Below, in pieces: positions 34,109-43,498 of a stretch of 64,000 nucleotides of DNA. The stretch comes from Hyphomicrobiales bacterium (lineage in GTDB: Bacteria > Pseudomonadota > Alphaproteobacteria > Rhizobiales > Rhizobiaceae). The notes under the pieces are model-generated. The model worked only from the letters and a program-made list of their open reading frames with translations. It had not been told where the DNA came from and made no database searches. A program made the translations under genes and the position numbers. The first letter of the stretch is position 1, and every line of letters starts with the position of its first letter. The stretch lies in the NCBI GenBank assembly GCA_900466575.1, contig UBMP01000011.1, forward strand, positions 186,001 through 250,000, given 5' to 3'.

Positions 34109-35248
34109 TTAAGCTGCTTCCTTCGAGAGAGCCACATACCGGGCGACATGATAGTCCACGTCGCCGAACATGTGGTCTATCATCACCAGGCGCTTTGCAA
34201 AATGCCCGACGGCATATTCCCAGGTCATGGCGATGCCGCCATGCATCTGGATGGCCTCTTCGGCGACGAGACGGCCGATCTTGCCAGCCAGCGTCTTTGC
34301 GGCGGAGACGGCCATTTCGCGCTCGACGCGGGAACCGTCGAAGCGACCGGCGGCGTTGATGACGGACGAGCGGGCCTGTTCGATTTCCAGAAGCACGGTC
34401 GCCATGCGATGCTGCAGCGCCTGGAACTTGCCGATGACGACGCCAAACTGCTTGCGGGTCTTGAGGTATTCGATGGTCATGTCGCGGGCGACTTCCATCG
34501 CGCCGATGGCCTCCGAGGCCAGCGCCAGATTGGCCCGCGCGATGACCTTCTCGACGGCCGGCCACGCCTTGCCTTCGCCGCCCAGAAGCGCATCCGCCCC
34601 CACCGTCACATTGTCGAGACGGATTTCGGCGGCGTGGAGGCCGTCGATGGAGGGATAGGCGGTGCGGGAGAGGCCGGCGGCGTCGGCGGGCACGAGGAAG
34701 AGCGAGAGGCCGTCTTCGTCCCAGGCGGCACCCGAGGAGCGGGCGGAAACGACGAGCAGATCGGCCGCGCCGCCGTTGAGCACGATCGCCTTTGCGCCGT
34801 TGAGCACATAGCCCTCGCCGGATTTCTTCGCCGTCGTCTCGACATGGCTTGCGTCATAGCGGCTCTTCGGTTCGCCATGGGCGAAGGCGAACTGTTTCGT
34901 GCCGGCGATGATCTCTTCGATGACGGCCTTCTGGTCGGTATTGCCGAGTTCGGCAATCAGGCCGCCGCCGAGGATGGCGGTGGCGAGGAAGGGTTCGTTG
35001 ACGAGGCCGCGGCCGAGTTCCTCGAAAAGAACCGTGACGTCAAACGGTGCGCCGCCGAAGCCGCCGTCGTCTTCCGAAAATAGCGCGCCGATGGCGCCGA
35101 GTTCGGCGAATTGCGCCCATTTTTCCGCGCTGAAACCGAGATCGGTTTCGGCGGCCTTGTTCCGGGCGTCCAGCGTATAGGTGTCGGCGATGAGGCGCGC
35201 GACGCTGTCCTTGAAGAGCTGGCGTTCTTCCGTGTGGGTGAAGTTCAT
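34109..35248 (-). CDS. acyl-CoA dehydrogenase, small-subunit type (PimD-like)
   Basis: The 379-residue flavoprotein matches the diverged subunit of two-gene acyl-CoA dehydrogenases. Recognisable are MNFTHTEERQLFKDSVARLI, LFSEDDGGFGG, the FAD/ETF part TRKQFGVVIGKFQALQHRMA, and the C-terminal IQMHGGIAMTWEYAVGH. Paired genes of this sort (pimCD) work as heterodimers in pimeloyl- or long acyl-CoA oxidation. It follows the large-subunit gene with a 13-bp gap. The start at 35248 is set by GGGAGCAAGGCAC. Confidence 0.88.
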   Translation of the reverse strand: MNFTHTEERQLFKDSVARLIADTYTLDARNKAAETDLGFSAEKWAQFAELGAIGALFSEDDGGFGGAPFDVTVLFEELGRGLVNEPFLATAILGGGLIAELGNTDQKAVIEEIIAGTKQFAFAHGEPKSRYDASHVETTAKKSGEGYVLNGAKAIVLNGGAADLLVVSARSSGAAWDEDGLSLFLVPADAAGLSRTAYPSIDGLHAAEIRLDNVTVGADALLGGEGKAWPAVEKVIARANLALASEAIGAMEVARDMTIEYLKTRKQFGVVIGKFQALQHRMATVLLEIEQARSSVINAAGRFDGSRVEREMAVSAAKTLAGKIGRLVAEEAIQMHGGIAMTWEYAVGHFAKRLVMIDHMFGDVDYHVARYVALSKEAA

Positions 35249-35261
35249 GTGCCTTGCTCCC

Positions 35262-36458
35262 TTACAGTCCCATGACCATTTTCGAGATGATGCCGCGCTG
35301 GATTTCGTTCGAGCCGCCGAAGATGCTGATCTTGCGGTTGTTGAAATAATCCGGCGCGACGCCGAGGGCATATTCGGGGCCGACAGGGTCGCCGTTATAG
35401 CCTTCTTCAAGCGCCTCGGAGACGAAGGGCATGGCGTAGGGGCCGATGGCGCGGCGGGCGAGATCATTGATCGACTGGCGGATTTCCGTGCCCTTGATCT
35501 TCAGCATGGAGGAGATGGAACCGGCGGACGCCGCCGCATCCGGCGAGGAGAGGACGCGCAGGTTGGTGGTCGAGAGCGCGTCGAGTTCCATTTCCACCTG
35601 GGCGACGCGGGCGGCGAAATAGGGGTCGTCCGAAAGAGGCACGCCGCGCACCGTCTCGGCCTTGGCGATGCGCTTCACCTCGGCGAGCGCCGCCTTGGAG
35701 GCGCCGACGCCCGCGATGTTGGTGCGCTCGTGGGTGAGGAGATACTTGGCGTAGGTCCAGCCCTTGTTCTCCTCGCCGATCAGGTTTTCGGCGGGAACGC
35801 GGACATTGTCGAAGAAGACTTCGTTGACCTCGTGCGTGCCTTCCAGAAGGATGATCGGGCGCACGGTGATGCCGGGGCTCTTCATGTCGACCAGAATGAA
35901 GGAAATACCTTCCTGTGGCTTGCCTTCGGTGCCGGTGCGGACGAGGCAGAAGATCATGTCGGCATATTGCGCGAGCGTCGTCCAGGTCTTCTGGCCGTTG
36001 ATGACATAATGGTCGCCATCGCGCACGGCGCGGGTCTTCAGTGAGGCGAGGTCGGAGCCGGCGCCCGGTTCCGAATAGCCCTGGCACCACCAGTCGGTGC
36101 CATCGAGAATGCGGGGAAGGTAATGCGCCTTCTGCTCCTCGGTGCCGAATTTCATCAGCACGGGGGCAAGCATTTTCAGCCCGAAGGGGATGATGCGCGG
36201 CGCGTTCGCCATGGATGCTTCGTCATCGAAGATCTGCTGCTGGACGGGTGTCCAGTCGGCCCCGCCATACTGTTTCGGCCAATCCTGCGCCAGCCAGCCG
36301 CGCTTGTTGAGCGTGGCGTGCCAGCCGACCATGTCTTCCTTGGTCAGCTTCTTGTTGTGGCGCACCTTGTCGGCAAGAGCCGGCGACAGCTCGGCCTTGA
36401 GGAAGGCGCGGACCTCGGCCTGAAAGGCAAGGTCTTCGGGGGAAAAGCTCAGGTCCAT
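35262..36458 (-). CDS. acyl-CoA dehydrogenase, large-subunit type (PimC-like)
   Basis: The 398-residue enzyme has the ACAD fold: MDLSFSPEDLAFQAEVRAFL, WCQGYSEPGAGSDLASLKT (substrate/FAD region), DHYVINGQKTWTT, and the C-terminal NNRKISIFGGSNEIQRGII. The late RKISIFGGSNEIQ supplies FAD adenine contacts. It introduces a double bond alpha-beta in an acyl-CoA and passes electrons to ETF. With the adjacent small-subunit gene it probably forms a heterodimer. Lies just after the thiolase gene, all on the minus strand. Confidence 0.92.
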   Translation of the reverse strand: MDLSFSPEDLAFQAEVRAFLKAELSPALADKVRHNKKLTKEDMVGWHATLNKRGWLAQDWPKQYGGADWTPVQQQIFDDEASMANAPRIIPFGLKMLAPVLMKFGTEEQKAHYLPRILDGTDWWCQGYSEPGAGSDLASLKTRAVRDGDHYVINGQKTWTTLAQYADMIFCLVRTGTEGKPQEGISFILVDMKSPGITVRPIILLEGTHEVNEVFFDNVRVPAENLIGEENKGWTYAKYLLTHERTNIAGVGASKAALAEVKRIAKAETVRGVPLSDDPYFAARVAQVEMELDALSTTNLRVLSSPDAAASAGSISSMLKIKGTEIRQSINDLARRAIGPYAMPFVSEALEEGYNGDPVGPEYALGVAPDYFNNRKISIFGGSNEIQRGIISKMVMGL

Positions 36459-36470
36459 GATTGCCTCCGA

Positions 36471-37652
36471 TCAGTAGATTTCAATCAGCCCGGCAGCGCC
36501 CTGGCCGCCGGCGATGCACATGGTGACGACGGCGTATTTCACGCCACGGCGCTTGCCTTCGTAGAGAACATGGCCGACCTGGCGGGCACCCGTCATGCCA
36601 TACGGATGACCGATGGAGATGGATCCGCCGTTGACGTTGTAGATGGCCGGGTCGATGCCGAGGCGGTCGCGGCAATAGAGTGCCTGGGAGGCGAAGGCTT
36701 CGTTGAGTTCCCAGAGGCCGATGTCGGAGACCTTGAGGCCGGCGCGTTCCAGCAGCTTCGGCACTGCGAAGACGGGGCCGATGCCCATTTCGTCGGGCTC
36801 GCAGCCGGCGGTGACGAAACCGCGGAAGGCGCCCATCGGTTCCAGACCGCGCTTCTCGGCTTCCTTGGCTTCCATGAGCACGGAAGCGGATGCGCCGTCG
36901 GAAAGCTGCGAGGCATTGCCGGCGGTGACGAACTGGCCGGGGCCGCGCACGGGTTCGAGCGAACGCAGGCCTTCGAGCGTGGTGGAGGGGCGGTTGCAGC
37001 CGTCCTTGTCGAAGGTGACTTCGTGGTAGCTGATCGCCTTGGTTTCCTTATCCTGCACGGCCATCTTCGTGGTCATGGCGATGATCTCGTCGGCATAGCG
37101 GCCGGCCTTCTGGGCGTCCGCCGTGCGCATCTGGCTCTGATAGGAATATTCATCCTGCGCTTCGCGGGAGACGTTGTAGCGGGCGGCAACGATGTCGGCG
37201 GTCTCGATCATCGGCATGTACATGGCCGGCTTGTGTTCCAGCATCCAGTCGTTCTGGTACATGAACATGTTCAGATGGCTCTGGACGATGGAGATCGATT
37301 CCAGACCGCCCGCCAGCATGGCCGGGGCACCATACTGAGTGATCTGCGAGGCGGCCTGCGCAATCGCGAAGAGGCCGGAGCCGCAATGGCGCGAGACCGT
37401 TCCGCCGGTCATGGAGAGCGGGAGGCCGGCGCGGACGCCGATATGGCGGGCAATGTTGCCGCCGGTGGCACTCTCCGGCATGCCGCAGCCGAAGATCGCG
37501 TCTTCCAGCAGGTTCGGGTCGATGCCCGAGCGTTCGACGGCAGCCTTTGCGGCGGCGGCACCGAAGTCGGCGCCATGGGTGGCGTTGAGTTCGCCCCGGA
37601 AGGCTTTCGTGATGCCCGTGCGGGCGGTGGAGAGAATGACGGCTTCGCGCAT
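36471..37652 (-). CDS. acetyl-CoA acyltransferase (thiolase)
   Basis: The 393-residue thiolase cleaves 3-ketoacyl-CoA. All three catalytic residues are present: C90 in SRHCGSGLFAI (nucleophile), H349 in GHPYGMTGAR, and C379 in CIAGGQGAA. The motifs depart slightly from the usual NRFCGSG, GHPLGATG and CxGGGQG, as in degradative thiolases acting on unusual acyl chains. It lies between FadJ-like and acyl-CoA dehydrogenase genes. AAAGGAACC before the ATG at 37652 sets the start. Confidence 0.93.
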   Translation of the reverse strand: MREAVILSTARTGITKAFRGELNATHGADFGAAAAKAAVERSGIDPNLLEDAIFGCGMPESATGGNIARHIGVRAGLPLSMTGGTVSRHCGSGLFAIAQAASQITQYGAPAMLAGGLESISIVQSHLNMFMYQNDWMLEHKPAMYMPMIETADIVAARYNVSREAQDEYSYQSQMRTADAQKAGRYADEIIAMTTKMAVQDKETKAISYHEVTFDKDGCNRPSTTLEGLRSLEPVRGPGQFVTAGNASQLSDGASASVLMEAKEAEKRGLEPMGAFRGFVTAGCEPDEMGIGPVFAVPKLLERAGLKVSDIGLWELNEAFASQALYCRDRLGIDPAIYNVNGGSISIGHPYGMTGARQVGHVLYEGKRRGVKYAVVTMCIAGGQGAAGLIEIY

Positions 37653-37741
37653 GGTTTGGTTCCTTTGAATGTGTCTGTTTGCAGCTGACCCCCTCACCAA
37701 GTCTGCCTAGCCAATCGCCTACGGCTCTTGGGGCAGACTAT

Positions 37742-37841
37742 CCTCTCCCACAAGGGGAGAGGAGGGGTGGAGGTCGCCTCTCCCCTTGTGGGAGAGGAAG
37801 CGATTTCAACATCTTAGCTTCAGCTAAGTGTTAGAAATCGC
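37742..37841. repeat. intergenic palindromic repeat island B (RIME-like)
   Basis: Two copies of a 21-bp palindrome lie in inverted orientation at 37742-37762 and 37777-37797 (arms CCTCTCCC and GGGAGAGG with a CACAAG or CTTGTG centre). A second palindrome follows at 37800-37841: GCGATTTC and GAAATCGC outside, CTTAGCT and AGCTAAG inside. The same two modules recur at 44.5-44.6 kb. This matches the mosaic architecture of rhizobial RIME-type elements. Confidence 0.75.
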
Positions 37842-37868
37842 AGGTGAGGGGGCTCGCCCCTAATTGCT

Positions 37869-39983
37869 TCATTCACCCCCATTGAGGCTCGAAAAATTCT
37901 GGCCCTTCGCCACAAGATCCTCGATCAGCCTGGCCGGAGCCCAGAAATCCGGGTCTTCCTTCCCGAATTCGCGGATGTCGGCGAGCACCTTGTCCAGCCC
38001 GCGCATGTCTGCATATTTCATCGGGCCGCCGCGATAGCGGGGCGAGCCGTAGCCGGCGAGCATGACGACATCGACGTCGAGCGGGCGAAGGGCGATGCCT
38101 TCCTCGACCACCTTCGCGCCCTCGTTGATCATGGCGGCCATGTAGCGGCGCATGATCTCGTCGGCCGAAAGTTCCGGCTTCTGGGGGATGCCCTTCTTCT
38201 TCCGAATGTCGTCGATGGCGGCGAGGAATTCCGGGTCTTCGATGCCCTTGCGCGCCCCGGCGGGGTAGATGTAGCAGCCGCGGCCGGTCTTCTGGCCGAA
38301 GCGGCCCTGTTCTGCGAGCCAGTCGAGGTATTCAAAGGCATAGCGACCCGTGTAGCCTTCGGCGATGCGGCGCTTGCGGGCCATGTAGCCGATGTCGAGG
38401 CCGGCGAGGTCGCCCATCTGGTGCGGACCCATCGGGTAGCCGAAATCGACCACGGCACGGTCGATGGCGTAGGGGCTCGTGCCTTCCTCGACCATGTGGG
38501 CGGCGATGCGCAGATAGTGCTCCAGGATCCGGTTGCCGATGAAGCCGTCGCAGACGCCGGCGCGGACGCCGGTCTTGCCGAGTTTCTTGGCGAGCGCGAA
38601 GCCGGTGGCCAGCGCATCGGCGGACGTCTTGTCGGCGACGACGATTTCCAGAAGCTTCATGATATGGGCGGGCGAGAAGAAGTGCAGGCCGAGCACGCTT
38701 TCCGGCCGGCTGGTCATCGCGGCGATCTGGTTGATGTCGAGATAGGAGGTGTTGGAGGCGAGGATCGCGCCGGGCTTGGCGACCTTGTCGAGCGTCGTGA
38801 AGACGCCCTTCTTGACCTCCATGTCCTCGAAGGCCGCCTCGATGATCAGGTCGCAATCGGCCAGCGCGTTGAAGTCGGTCGTCACGGAGTAGAGTTCGTT
38901 GGCGAGGCGATCGCGATACGCGTGGTCATATTTGCCGCGGGAAACGCCGTCGTTCAGAACCTTCTCGACATTGGCGCGTCCGCGCGCGGCCTGTTCCTCA
39001 TCGCGCTCGACCATGGTCACCGGCAGGCCGGCGAAGAGCATGGAGAGCGTGATGCCGGAGCCCATCGTGCCACCGCCGATGACGCCGGCCTTCTTGATCT
39101 CTTTTGGCTTGCCCGCTTCAAGGCCCGGCACCTTCGAGACGGCGCGCTCGGCGAAGAAGGCGTGGACGAGGGCTTCGCGCTGCGGATCGGCGAGCAACTT
39201 CATGAAGATGGCGCGCTCGCCCTTCATACCTTCCGCGAAGGAAACGTTGGCGGCGAGTTCCAGCGCGTCGATGCAGGCGACGGGCGAGATCTGGCCGCGT
39301 GCCTTGCCGGCCACGGCCGCGCGCAGGCCGTCGAAGAAGGCCTTGTCGCCCTTGCGGCTCGCGACCTTCTCGTCGTTCCGGCTGAGGCGGCGGGGCTGGA
39401 TGCCCTCATCGATCATCTTCCGCGCAAAGGCGAGACCGGCCGCCTTCGGATCTGCGCCTTCGTCCAGCAGGTCGAAAATGCCGAGCTTCAGCGCTTCGCC
39501 AGCGGAAACCTGACGGCCCGAGGTGGCGATGTCGGCTGCGGCTTCGAAGCCGATCAGGCGGGGCAGGCGCTGGGTGCCGCCGGCGCCGGGGATCAGGCCG
39601 ATATGGACTTCCGGCAGGCCGATCTTCGCGCCCTTCATGCCGACGCGGTAATGACTGCCGAGCGCGAGTTCGAGGCCGCCGCCGAGGGCGGTGCCGTGAA
39701 CGATCGCAACGAGGGGCTTGGAGGCGTCTTCAACCTTCTGGATGACATCCGGCAGGAAGGGCTCGAGCGCGGCCTTGCCGAATTCCTTGATGTCGGCGCC
39801 GGCGACGAAGGTGCGTCCTGAGCAATAAAGAACGGCGGCTTTTGCGTTGGCTTCTGCCTCGAAGGCTGCGATGGCGTCGACCACACCGGTGCGCACGGCA
39901 ACAGATGCCGCGTTGACGGGGGGATTGTCGATCTCAATCAGGAAAATATCGCCTTCAAGATTCGTCTTGACCGCCTGGCTCAT
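37869..39983 (-). CDS. fused enoyl-CoA hydratase/3-hydroxyacyl-CoA dehydrogenase (FadJ/FadB-like)
   Basis: This 704-residue bifunctional beta-oxidation enzyme has an N-terminal crotonase domain with ALGGGLELALGSHYRVG and GLPEVHIGLIPGAGGTQRLP (the second supplies a catalytic Glu). Next comes a Rossmann domain (VIGGGTMGSGI) with SNTSYLDINQIAAM and LGLHFFSPAHIMKLLEIV containing the dehydrogenase catalytic His. Two C-terminal 3HCDH domains end the chain. It hydrates enoyl-CoA and oxidises the 3-hydroxyacyl-CoA. It is the first structural gene after tetR in the minus-strand set with thiolase and two acyl-CoA dehydrogenases. GAGAGGAACCC fixes the ATG at 39983. Confidence 0.94.
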   Translation of the reverse strand: MSQAVKTNLEGDIFLIEIDNPPVNAASVAVRTGVVDAIAAFEAEANAKAAVLYCSGRTFVAGADIKEFGKAALEPFLPDVIQKVEDASKPLVAIVHGTALGGGLELALGSHYRVGMKGAKIGLPEVHIGLIPGAGGTQRLPRLIGFEAAADIATSGRQVSAGEALKLGIFDLLDEGADPKAAGLAFARKMIDEGIQPRRLSRNDEKVASRKGDKAFFDGLRAAVAGKARGQISPVACIDALELAANVSFAEGMKGERAIFMKLLADPQREALVHAFFAERAVSKVPGLEAGKPKEIKKAGVIGGGTMGSGITLSMLFAGLPVTMVERDEEQAARGRANVEKVLNDGVSRGKYDHAYRDRLANELYSVTTDFNALADCDLIIEAAFEDMEVKKGVFTTLDKVAKPGAILASNTSYLDINQIAAMTSRPESVLGLHFFSPAHIMKLLEIVVADKTSADALATGFALAKKLGKTGVRAGVCDGFIGNRILEHYLRIAAHMVEEGTSPYAIDRAVVDFGYPMGPHQMGDLAGLDIGYMARKRRIAEGYTGRYAFEYLDWLAEQGRFGQKTGRGCYIYPAGARKGIEDPEFLAAIDDIRKKKGIPQKPELSADEIMRRYMAAMINEGAKVVEEGIALRPLDVDVVMLAGYGSPRYRGGPMKYADMRGLDKVLADIREFGKEDPDFWAPARLIEDLVAKGQNFSSLNGGE

Positions 39984-40083
39984 GCCGGGTTCCTCTCTCA
40001 ATGTCGGACTGCTGCGGACGTTGCAGCATTCGGGGGCGCCGGCGCGAAGCCGGCATATCGTGGGTCAGAGCGGAGAAATGGTG

Positions 40084-40100
40084 AAAGCGCCTGTGGCGCT
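40084..40100 (-). terminator. terminator-like hairpin after tetR
   Basis: On the minus strand AGCGCC-ACA-GGCGCT is followed by TTTC, a compact terminator between tetR and the FadJ-like gene. A second hairpin with GCCGGC arms lies further downstream at 40038-40054. They suggest tetR is largely a separate transcript. Confidence 0.45.
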
Positions 40101-40235
40101 CGGCCAAAGGTCGCTCTCGGGTGACATGATGCTCGGGGCAAAACCTGCCTGCATGGTCCATACTCCTCCAAGATATCGGTCCGGTGGTGCCTCTCCTCAG
40201 GCGTTCAGGGCCGGGCCGTCAGTCGATTGCCAGTC

Positions 40236-40940
40236 TCAGGTCCGGGATCCGGCGTGCAGACCCGCGAGCACGAAGTCGGTGCATTGCCGGGCAATCTTCC
40301 GGCGGTCCTCGGCCGTTTCGCCGGGGCGAGGCTTGTACCAGAAGATCGGCGAATTCAGTGTCATGAACATGAGCTGGCGGGCGATACCGAGATCGTCGTA
40401 GCGAATGGCCCCATCGGCGGCGGCCTCTTCCATGACGCGGCGAAACAGCTCCGAATAATGATCGCGGGACACGATCAGCGCATTCAGCCGTTCCCGCTGT
40501 TCCGGCGTCGTTGATCCCCGCAGATGGATTTCGACACCCTGCCAGACAGAATGCTGGTAGGGCTGCGTCTCGATCATCGACAGGCAATGGGCAAAGGCCA
40601 TGTCGGTGAGGCGCTCCACCGCCGGTGCGCCGCTCTTCAGGCTCTCATCGATGGCCGCATAGTTGAACTGCATGCCAACTTCGGCGACGGCGAAGAAGAG
40701 ATCGGCCTTGGATGCGAAGAAATGGTAGATGCGCCCCTTGGTGGAGCCGAGCCTGCGGGCGACATCGTCAATGCTGGTCGAGGCAAAACCGCGCGTCATG
40801 AAGCACTGCGCCGCCATGTCCAGAATATCGACATGGCCCTCCTCAACGAGACCTGCGGGGAGGGCGCCCGCTGCCAGAAAACCGGTCCTGTCGGTGCGGA
40901 TCGTCTCGGCGTTGCCGTCTGTGGGCGCCTCTGCGCTCAT
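40236..40940 (-). CDS. TetR family transcriptional regulator
   Basis: The 234-residue regulator has a TetR DNA-binding domain after an unusually long ~35-residue tail: ILDMAAQCFMTRGFASTSIDDVARRLGSTKGRIYHFFASKADLF in helices 1-4, given here in its usual order. The remaining ~140 residues are a helical ligand domain of the type seen in fatty-acyl-CoA-responsive regulators (inference). It precedes the acyl-CoA degradation genes on the same strand and is divergent from the carrier-protein operon, so it could control either. An 18-bp palindrome lies in the divergent promoter. I use the ATG at 40940; a longer frame would run into that palindrome. Confidence 0.9.
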   Translation of the reverse strand: MSAEAPTDGNAETIRTDRTGFLAAGALPAGLVEEGHVDILDMAAQCFMTRGFASTSIDDVARRLGSTKGRIYHFFASKADLFFAVAEVGMQFNYAAIDESLKSGAPAVERLTDMAFAHCLSMIETQPYQHSVWQGVEIHLRGSTTPEQRERLNALIVSRDHYSELFRRVMEEAAADGAIRYDDLGIARQLMFMTLNSPIFWYKPRPGETAEDRRKIARQCTDFVLAGLHAGSRT

Positions 40941-40987
40941 GCGGGTCCGTCCTCCTCGTCTTCCGCCATTACAATAGGACAAACTAG

Positions 40988-41005
40988 ACATACTACCGAG
41001 TATGT
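40988..41005. promoter_or_regulatory. TetR-type operator palindrome
   Basis: ACATACT at 40988-40994 and AGTATGT at 40999-41005 are perfect inverted arms around ACCG, an 18-bp site of TetR operator size. It lies 48 bp before the tetR start and 144 bp before the carrier-protein start. No second copy was found before the FadJ-like gene, so the carrier-protein operon and tetR itself are the more likely targets. Confidence 0.6.
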
Positions 41006-41148
41006 TGTCAAGCGGTCCTGTTTTGGGACACAGCCTGAGGTTAAGGATTTTTTGTCCATATTCTTTAGGTCGATCTTATCCCGCCTGTGGTTTTCTTCTC
41101 CCCATCATTAGGGATGCTCTCGCAGTTTGTTCTGACAAGGAGAAGAAG

Positions 41149-41400
41149 ATGAAGGACAAGATCAGGGAACTTTTGGGCAAGCTCGGCGGCCTGCCTGTAG
41201 CGGTTGATACGCTGGCTGACGGCGCGGATCTCTACGCGGCCGGTCTTTCTTCCTTTGCGTCGGTGCAGCTGATGCTGGGCATCGAAGACGCATTCGATAT
41301 TGAATTTCCGGATCACCTGTTGAACCGCAAGTCGTTCGCCTCGATCGACGCGATTGCCGAAACCGTCTCCGCGATCGTCGAAGGCCGGGAGGCTGCGTGA
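41149..41400 (+). CDS. acyl-carrier-protein-like carrier protein
   Basis: The 83-residue protein has the four-helix carrier fold. The phosphopantetheine attachment site is S35 in YAAGLSSFASVQLM; the usual Asp-Ser-Leu is replaced by Ser-Ser-Phe, as in carriers that partner amino acid:[carrier protein] ligases. It is acidic later (IEDAFDIEFPD) like typical ACPs. AAGGAGAAGAAG precedes the ATG, and its TGA shares a base with the next ATG. It should be converted to holo form by a phosphopantetheinyl transferase elsewhere and loaded by the ligase two genes downstream. Confidence 0.9.
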   Translation: MKDKIRELLGKLGGLPVAVDTLADGADLYAAGLSSFASVQLMLGIEDAFDIEFPDHLLNRKSFASIDAIAETVSAIVEGREAA

Positions 41401-42581
41401 TGAACATGATGTCTGAAATTCGCGGCGCCGGGCTCGTCGAGCGCGCCCGCGAAGTCGCCGCCGTTGCCGCCAAACATGCCGATGCCGTCGACAAGGAAGG
41501 CCGCTTCCCGCACGAAGCCGTTGCCGCCATGAAGTCGGCGCGCCTGTTCGGCATCCAGGTTCCGATCCTGCTGGGGGGCGAAGGCGCCACCATTGCCGAG
41601 ATCGCGGAAGTCTGCTCGATCATCGCGCAGGAATGCGCCTCCTCGGCCATGATCTTCGCCATGCATCACATCAAGCTGTCGAGCTGCGTGTCGCACGGCA
41701 TGGGCGATGAATGGCATGAAGCTTTCATGCATCGCATCGTGCGCGAACAGTTGCTGCTCGGTTCGGCCACGACCGAAGCCGGCATCGGCGGCAACCTGCG
41801 CAATTCGATCTGCGCCATCGAGGTTGATGGCGACATCTGCCGCCTGACCAAGGAAGCGACCGTCATTTCCTATGGCAAGCAGGCCGACGCGATCCTCATC
41901 ACGTCCCGTTCGCACAAGGAAGCGGCCTCCACCGACCAGGTCATGACCGTGTTCCTGAAGGACCAGTACACGCTCGAACAGACCCATGTCTGGGATACGC
42001 TCGGCATGCGCGGCACCTGCTCGGATGGCTTCCTGTTCAAGGCGGAAGCGCCGGCGGTTCAAATCCTGCCGAAGCCGTTTGCGGAAATTGCTGCTGAGTC
42101 GATGCTGGCGACCTGCCACCTTCTGTGGTCGGCCACCTGGTATGGCATCGCGCTCAATGCCGTGACCCGCGCTCAGGCCTTCGTTCGTGCTGCTGCCCGC
42201 GCCAACCCGGGCACGACGCCTCCCGGCGCGCTGCGTCTGGCGGAAGCCACCGCCGAACTGCATCTGATCAAGTCCAACGTCATTGCCGGTATCGAGCGTT
42301 TCGAAGCCGCCAAGGAAGATCCGGCGCAGCTCTCCTCCATGGGCTTTGCGGTGGCGATGAACAACGTCAAGATCGCGACCTCGCAGATGATCCTCTCGGT
42401 CATCAACCAGGCGATGATCATCTGCGGCATTGCCGGCTACAAGAACGGCACGCCCTACAGCGTCGGCCGTCATCTGCGCGATGCGCATTCGGCCCAGCTG
42501 ATGATTTCCAACGAACGCATCCTGTCGAACACCGCGACGATGCTGACGGTCCACAAACTCGACACGAGCCTGATGGGATAA
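41400..42581 (+). CDS. acyl-CoA dehydrogenase-like flavoprotein of the carrier-protein operon
   Basis: The 393-residue protein has the acyl-CoA dehydrogenase fold: [20 protein letters not shown] at the front, [18 protein letters not shown] in the substrate/FAD region, then [16 protein letters not shown] and [14 protein letters not shown]. It lacks the usual QMHGG motif near the end (the region reads [21 protein letters not shown]), and no clear catalytic Glu is evident. Members beside carrier proteins often oxidise carrier-tethered amino acids, as prolyl-PCP dehydrogenases do. Here it may oxidise the aminoacyl group put on the carrier; that is inference. Translation is coupled to the carrier gene by TGATG overlap. 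Confidence 0.88.
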   Translation: MNMMSEIRGAGLVERAREVAAVAAKHADAVDKEGRFPHEAVAAMKSARLFGIQVPILLGGEGATIAEIAEVCSIIAQECASSAMIFAMHHIKLSSCVSHGMGDEWHEAFMHRIVREQLLLGSATTEAGIGGNLRNSICAIEVDGDICRLTKEATVISYGKQADAILITSRSHKEAASTDQVMTVFLKDQYTLEQTHVWDTLGMRGTCSDGFLFKAEAPAVQILPKPFAEIAAESMLATCHLLWSATWYGIALNAVTRAQAFVRAAARANPGTTPPGALRLAEATAELHLIKSNVIAGIERFEAAKEDPAQLSSMGFAVAMNNVKIATSQMILSVINQAMIICGIAGYKNGTPYSVGRHLRDAHSAQLMISNERILSNTATMLTVHKLDTSLMG

Positions 42582-42585
42582 TGTG

Positions 42586-43494
42586 ATGGATATGCAAGTG
42601 ACTTTCCTCGACCGCCTGTTTGATAGCGGTCTTCTCATCGACACCGGCGTCGAAGGGCTCTATGCGCGCTCCGGCACGTTCGAAGATGTCATTACCGGTT
42701 TTGAGCGCCTGATCGACAAGTTCTCCGGCGAAACCGGTGCCGAAGTCATCCGCTTCCCCCCCGGCATGAACCGCAGCTATTTCGAAGGCTCGGGCTACAT
42801 GAAGAACTTCCCGCAGCTGGCGGGCACGGTTCACTGCTTCTGCGGCGACGATCTGGCGCATGCCGATCTGATCCAGTGCATGGCGGCAGGCGAAGACTGG
42901 ACCGGCGGCCAGAAGGCCTCCGACATCGTTCTGACGCCGGCGGCCTGCTATCCGCTCTATCCGATCGTCGCCAAGCGCGGCAATCTTCAAGCGGGCGGCG
43001 GTCTCTTCAACATCCAGTCCTACTGCTTCCGTCATGAGCCGTCGATGGACCCGGCCCGCATGCAGCTTTTCCGCATGCGCGAGTTCGTCCGCATGGGCAA
43101 GCCGGAAGACGTCATGGCCTTCCGCCAGGAATGGATGGAAAAGGGCAAGGAACTGATGGCGCAGGTGGCGCTGCCGGTCGATATCGACGTCGCCAACGAC
43201 CCCTTCTTCGGCCGCGCCGGCCGTCTGATGAAGAACAACCAGCGCGACCAGAACCTGAAGTTCGAACTGCTCATCCCGATCACCTCCGTCTCCAAGCCGA
43301 CGGCCTGCATGAGCTTCAACTACCATCAGGATCATTTCGGCAAGACCTGGGACCTGAAGACCGTCGACGGCGAAACCGCCCATACGGCCTGCGTCGGCTT
43401 CGGTCTGGAGCGCATTGCGCTCGCGCTCTTCCACCACCATGGGCTCGATCCCAAGCTGTGGCCTCAGCAGGTCCGCGACGCCCTCTTCGGGTGA
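42586..43494 (+). CDS. amino acid:[carrier protein] ligase (seryl-tRNA synthetase-like)
   Basis: The 302-residue protein is a class II aminoacyl-tRNA-synthetase core related to atypical seryl-tRNA synthetase, with no N-terminal tRNA-binding arm. Motif 2 lies around [22 protein letters not shown] and motif 3 is [12 protein letters not shown]. Candidate zinc ligands in the amino acid pocket are C121 ([10 protein letters not shown]), E151 (RHEPS) and C269 (HTACVGFG), the same pattern as in characterised Bradyrhizobium and Agrobacterium ligases. These activate a small amino acid (glycine or alanine) with ATP and transfer it to the phosphopantetheine of a carrier protein. The carrier gene is two genes upstream. 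The amino acid used here is not known. Confidence 0.9.
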   Translation: MDMQVTFLDRLFDSGLLIDTGVEGLYARSGTFEDVITGFERLIDKFSGETGAEVIRFPPGMNRSYFEGSGYMKNFPQLAGTVHCFCGDDLAHADLIQCMAAGEDWTGGQKASDIVLTPAACYPLYPIVAKRGNLQAGGGLFNIQSYCFRHEPSMDPARMQLFRMREFVRMGKPEDVMAFRQEWMEKGKELMAQVALPVDIDVANDPFFGRAGRLMKNNQRDQNLKFELLIPITSVSKPTACMSFNYHQDHFGKTWDLKTVDGETAHTACVGFGLERIALALFHHHGLDPKLWPQQVRDALFG

Positions 43495-43498
43495 TCCG

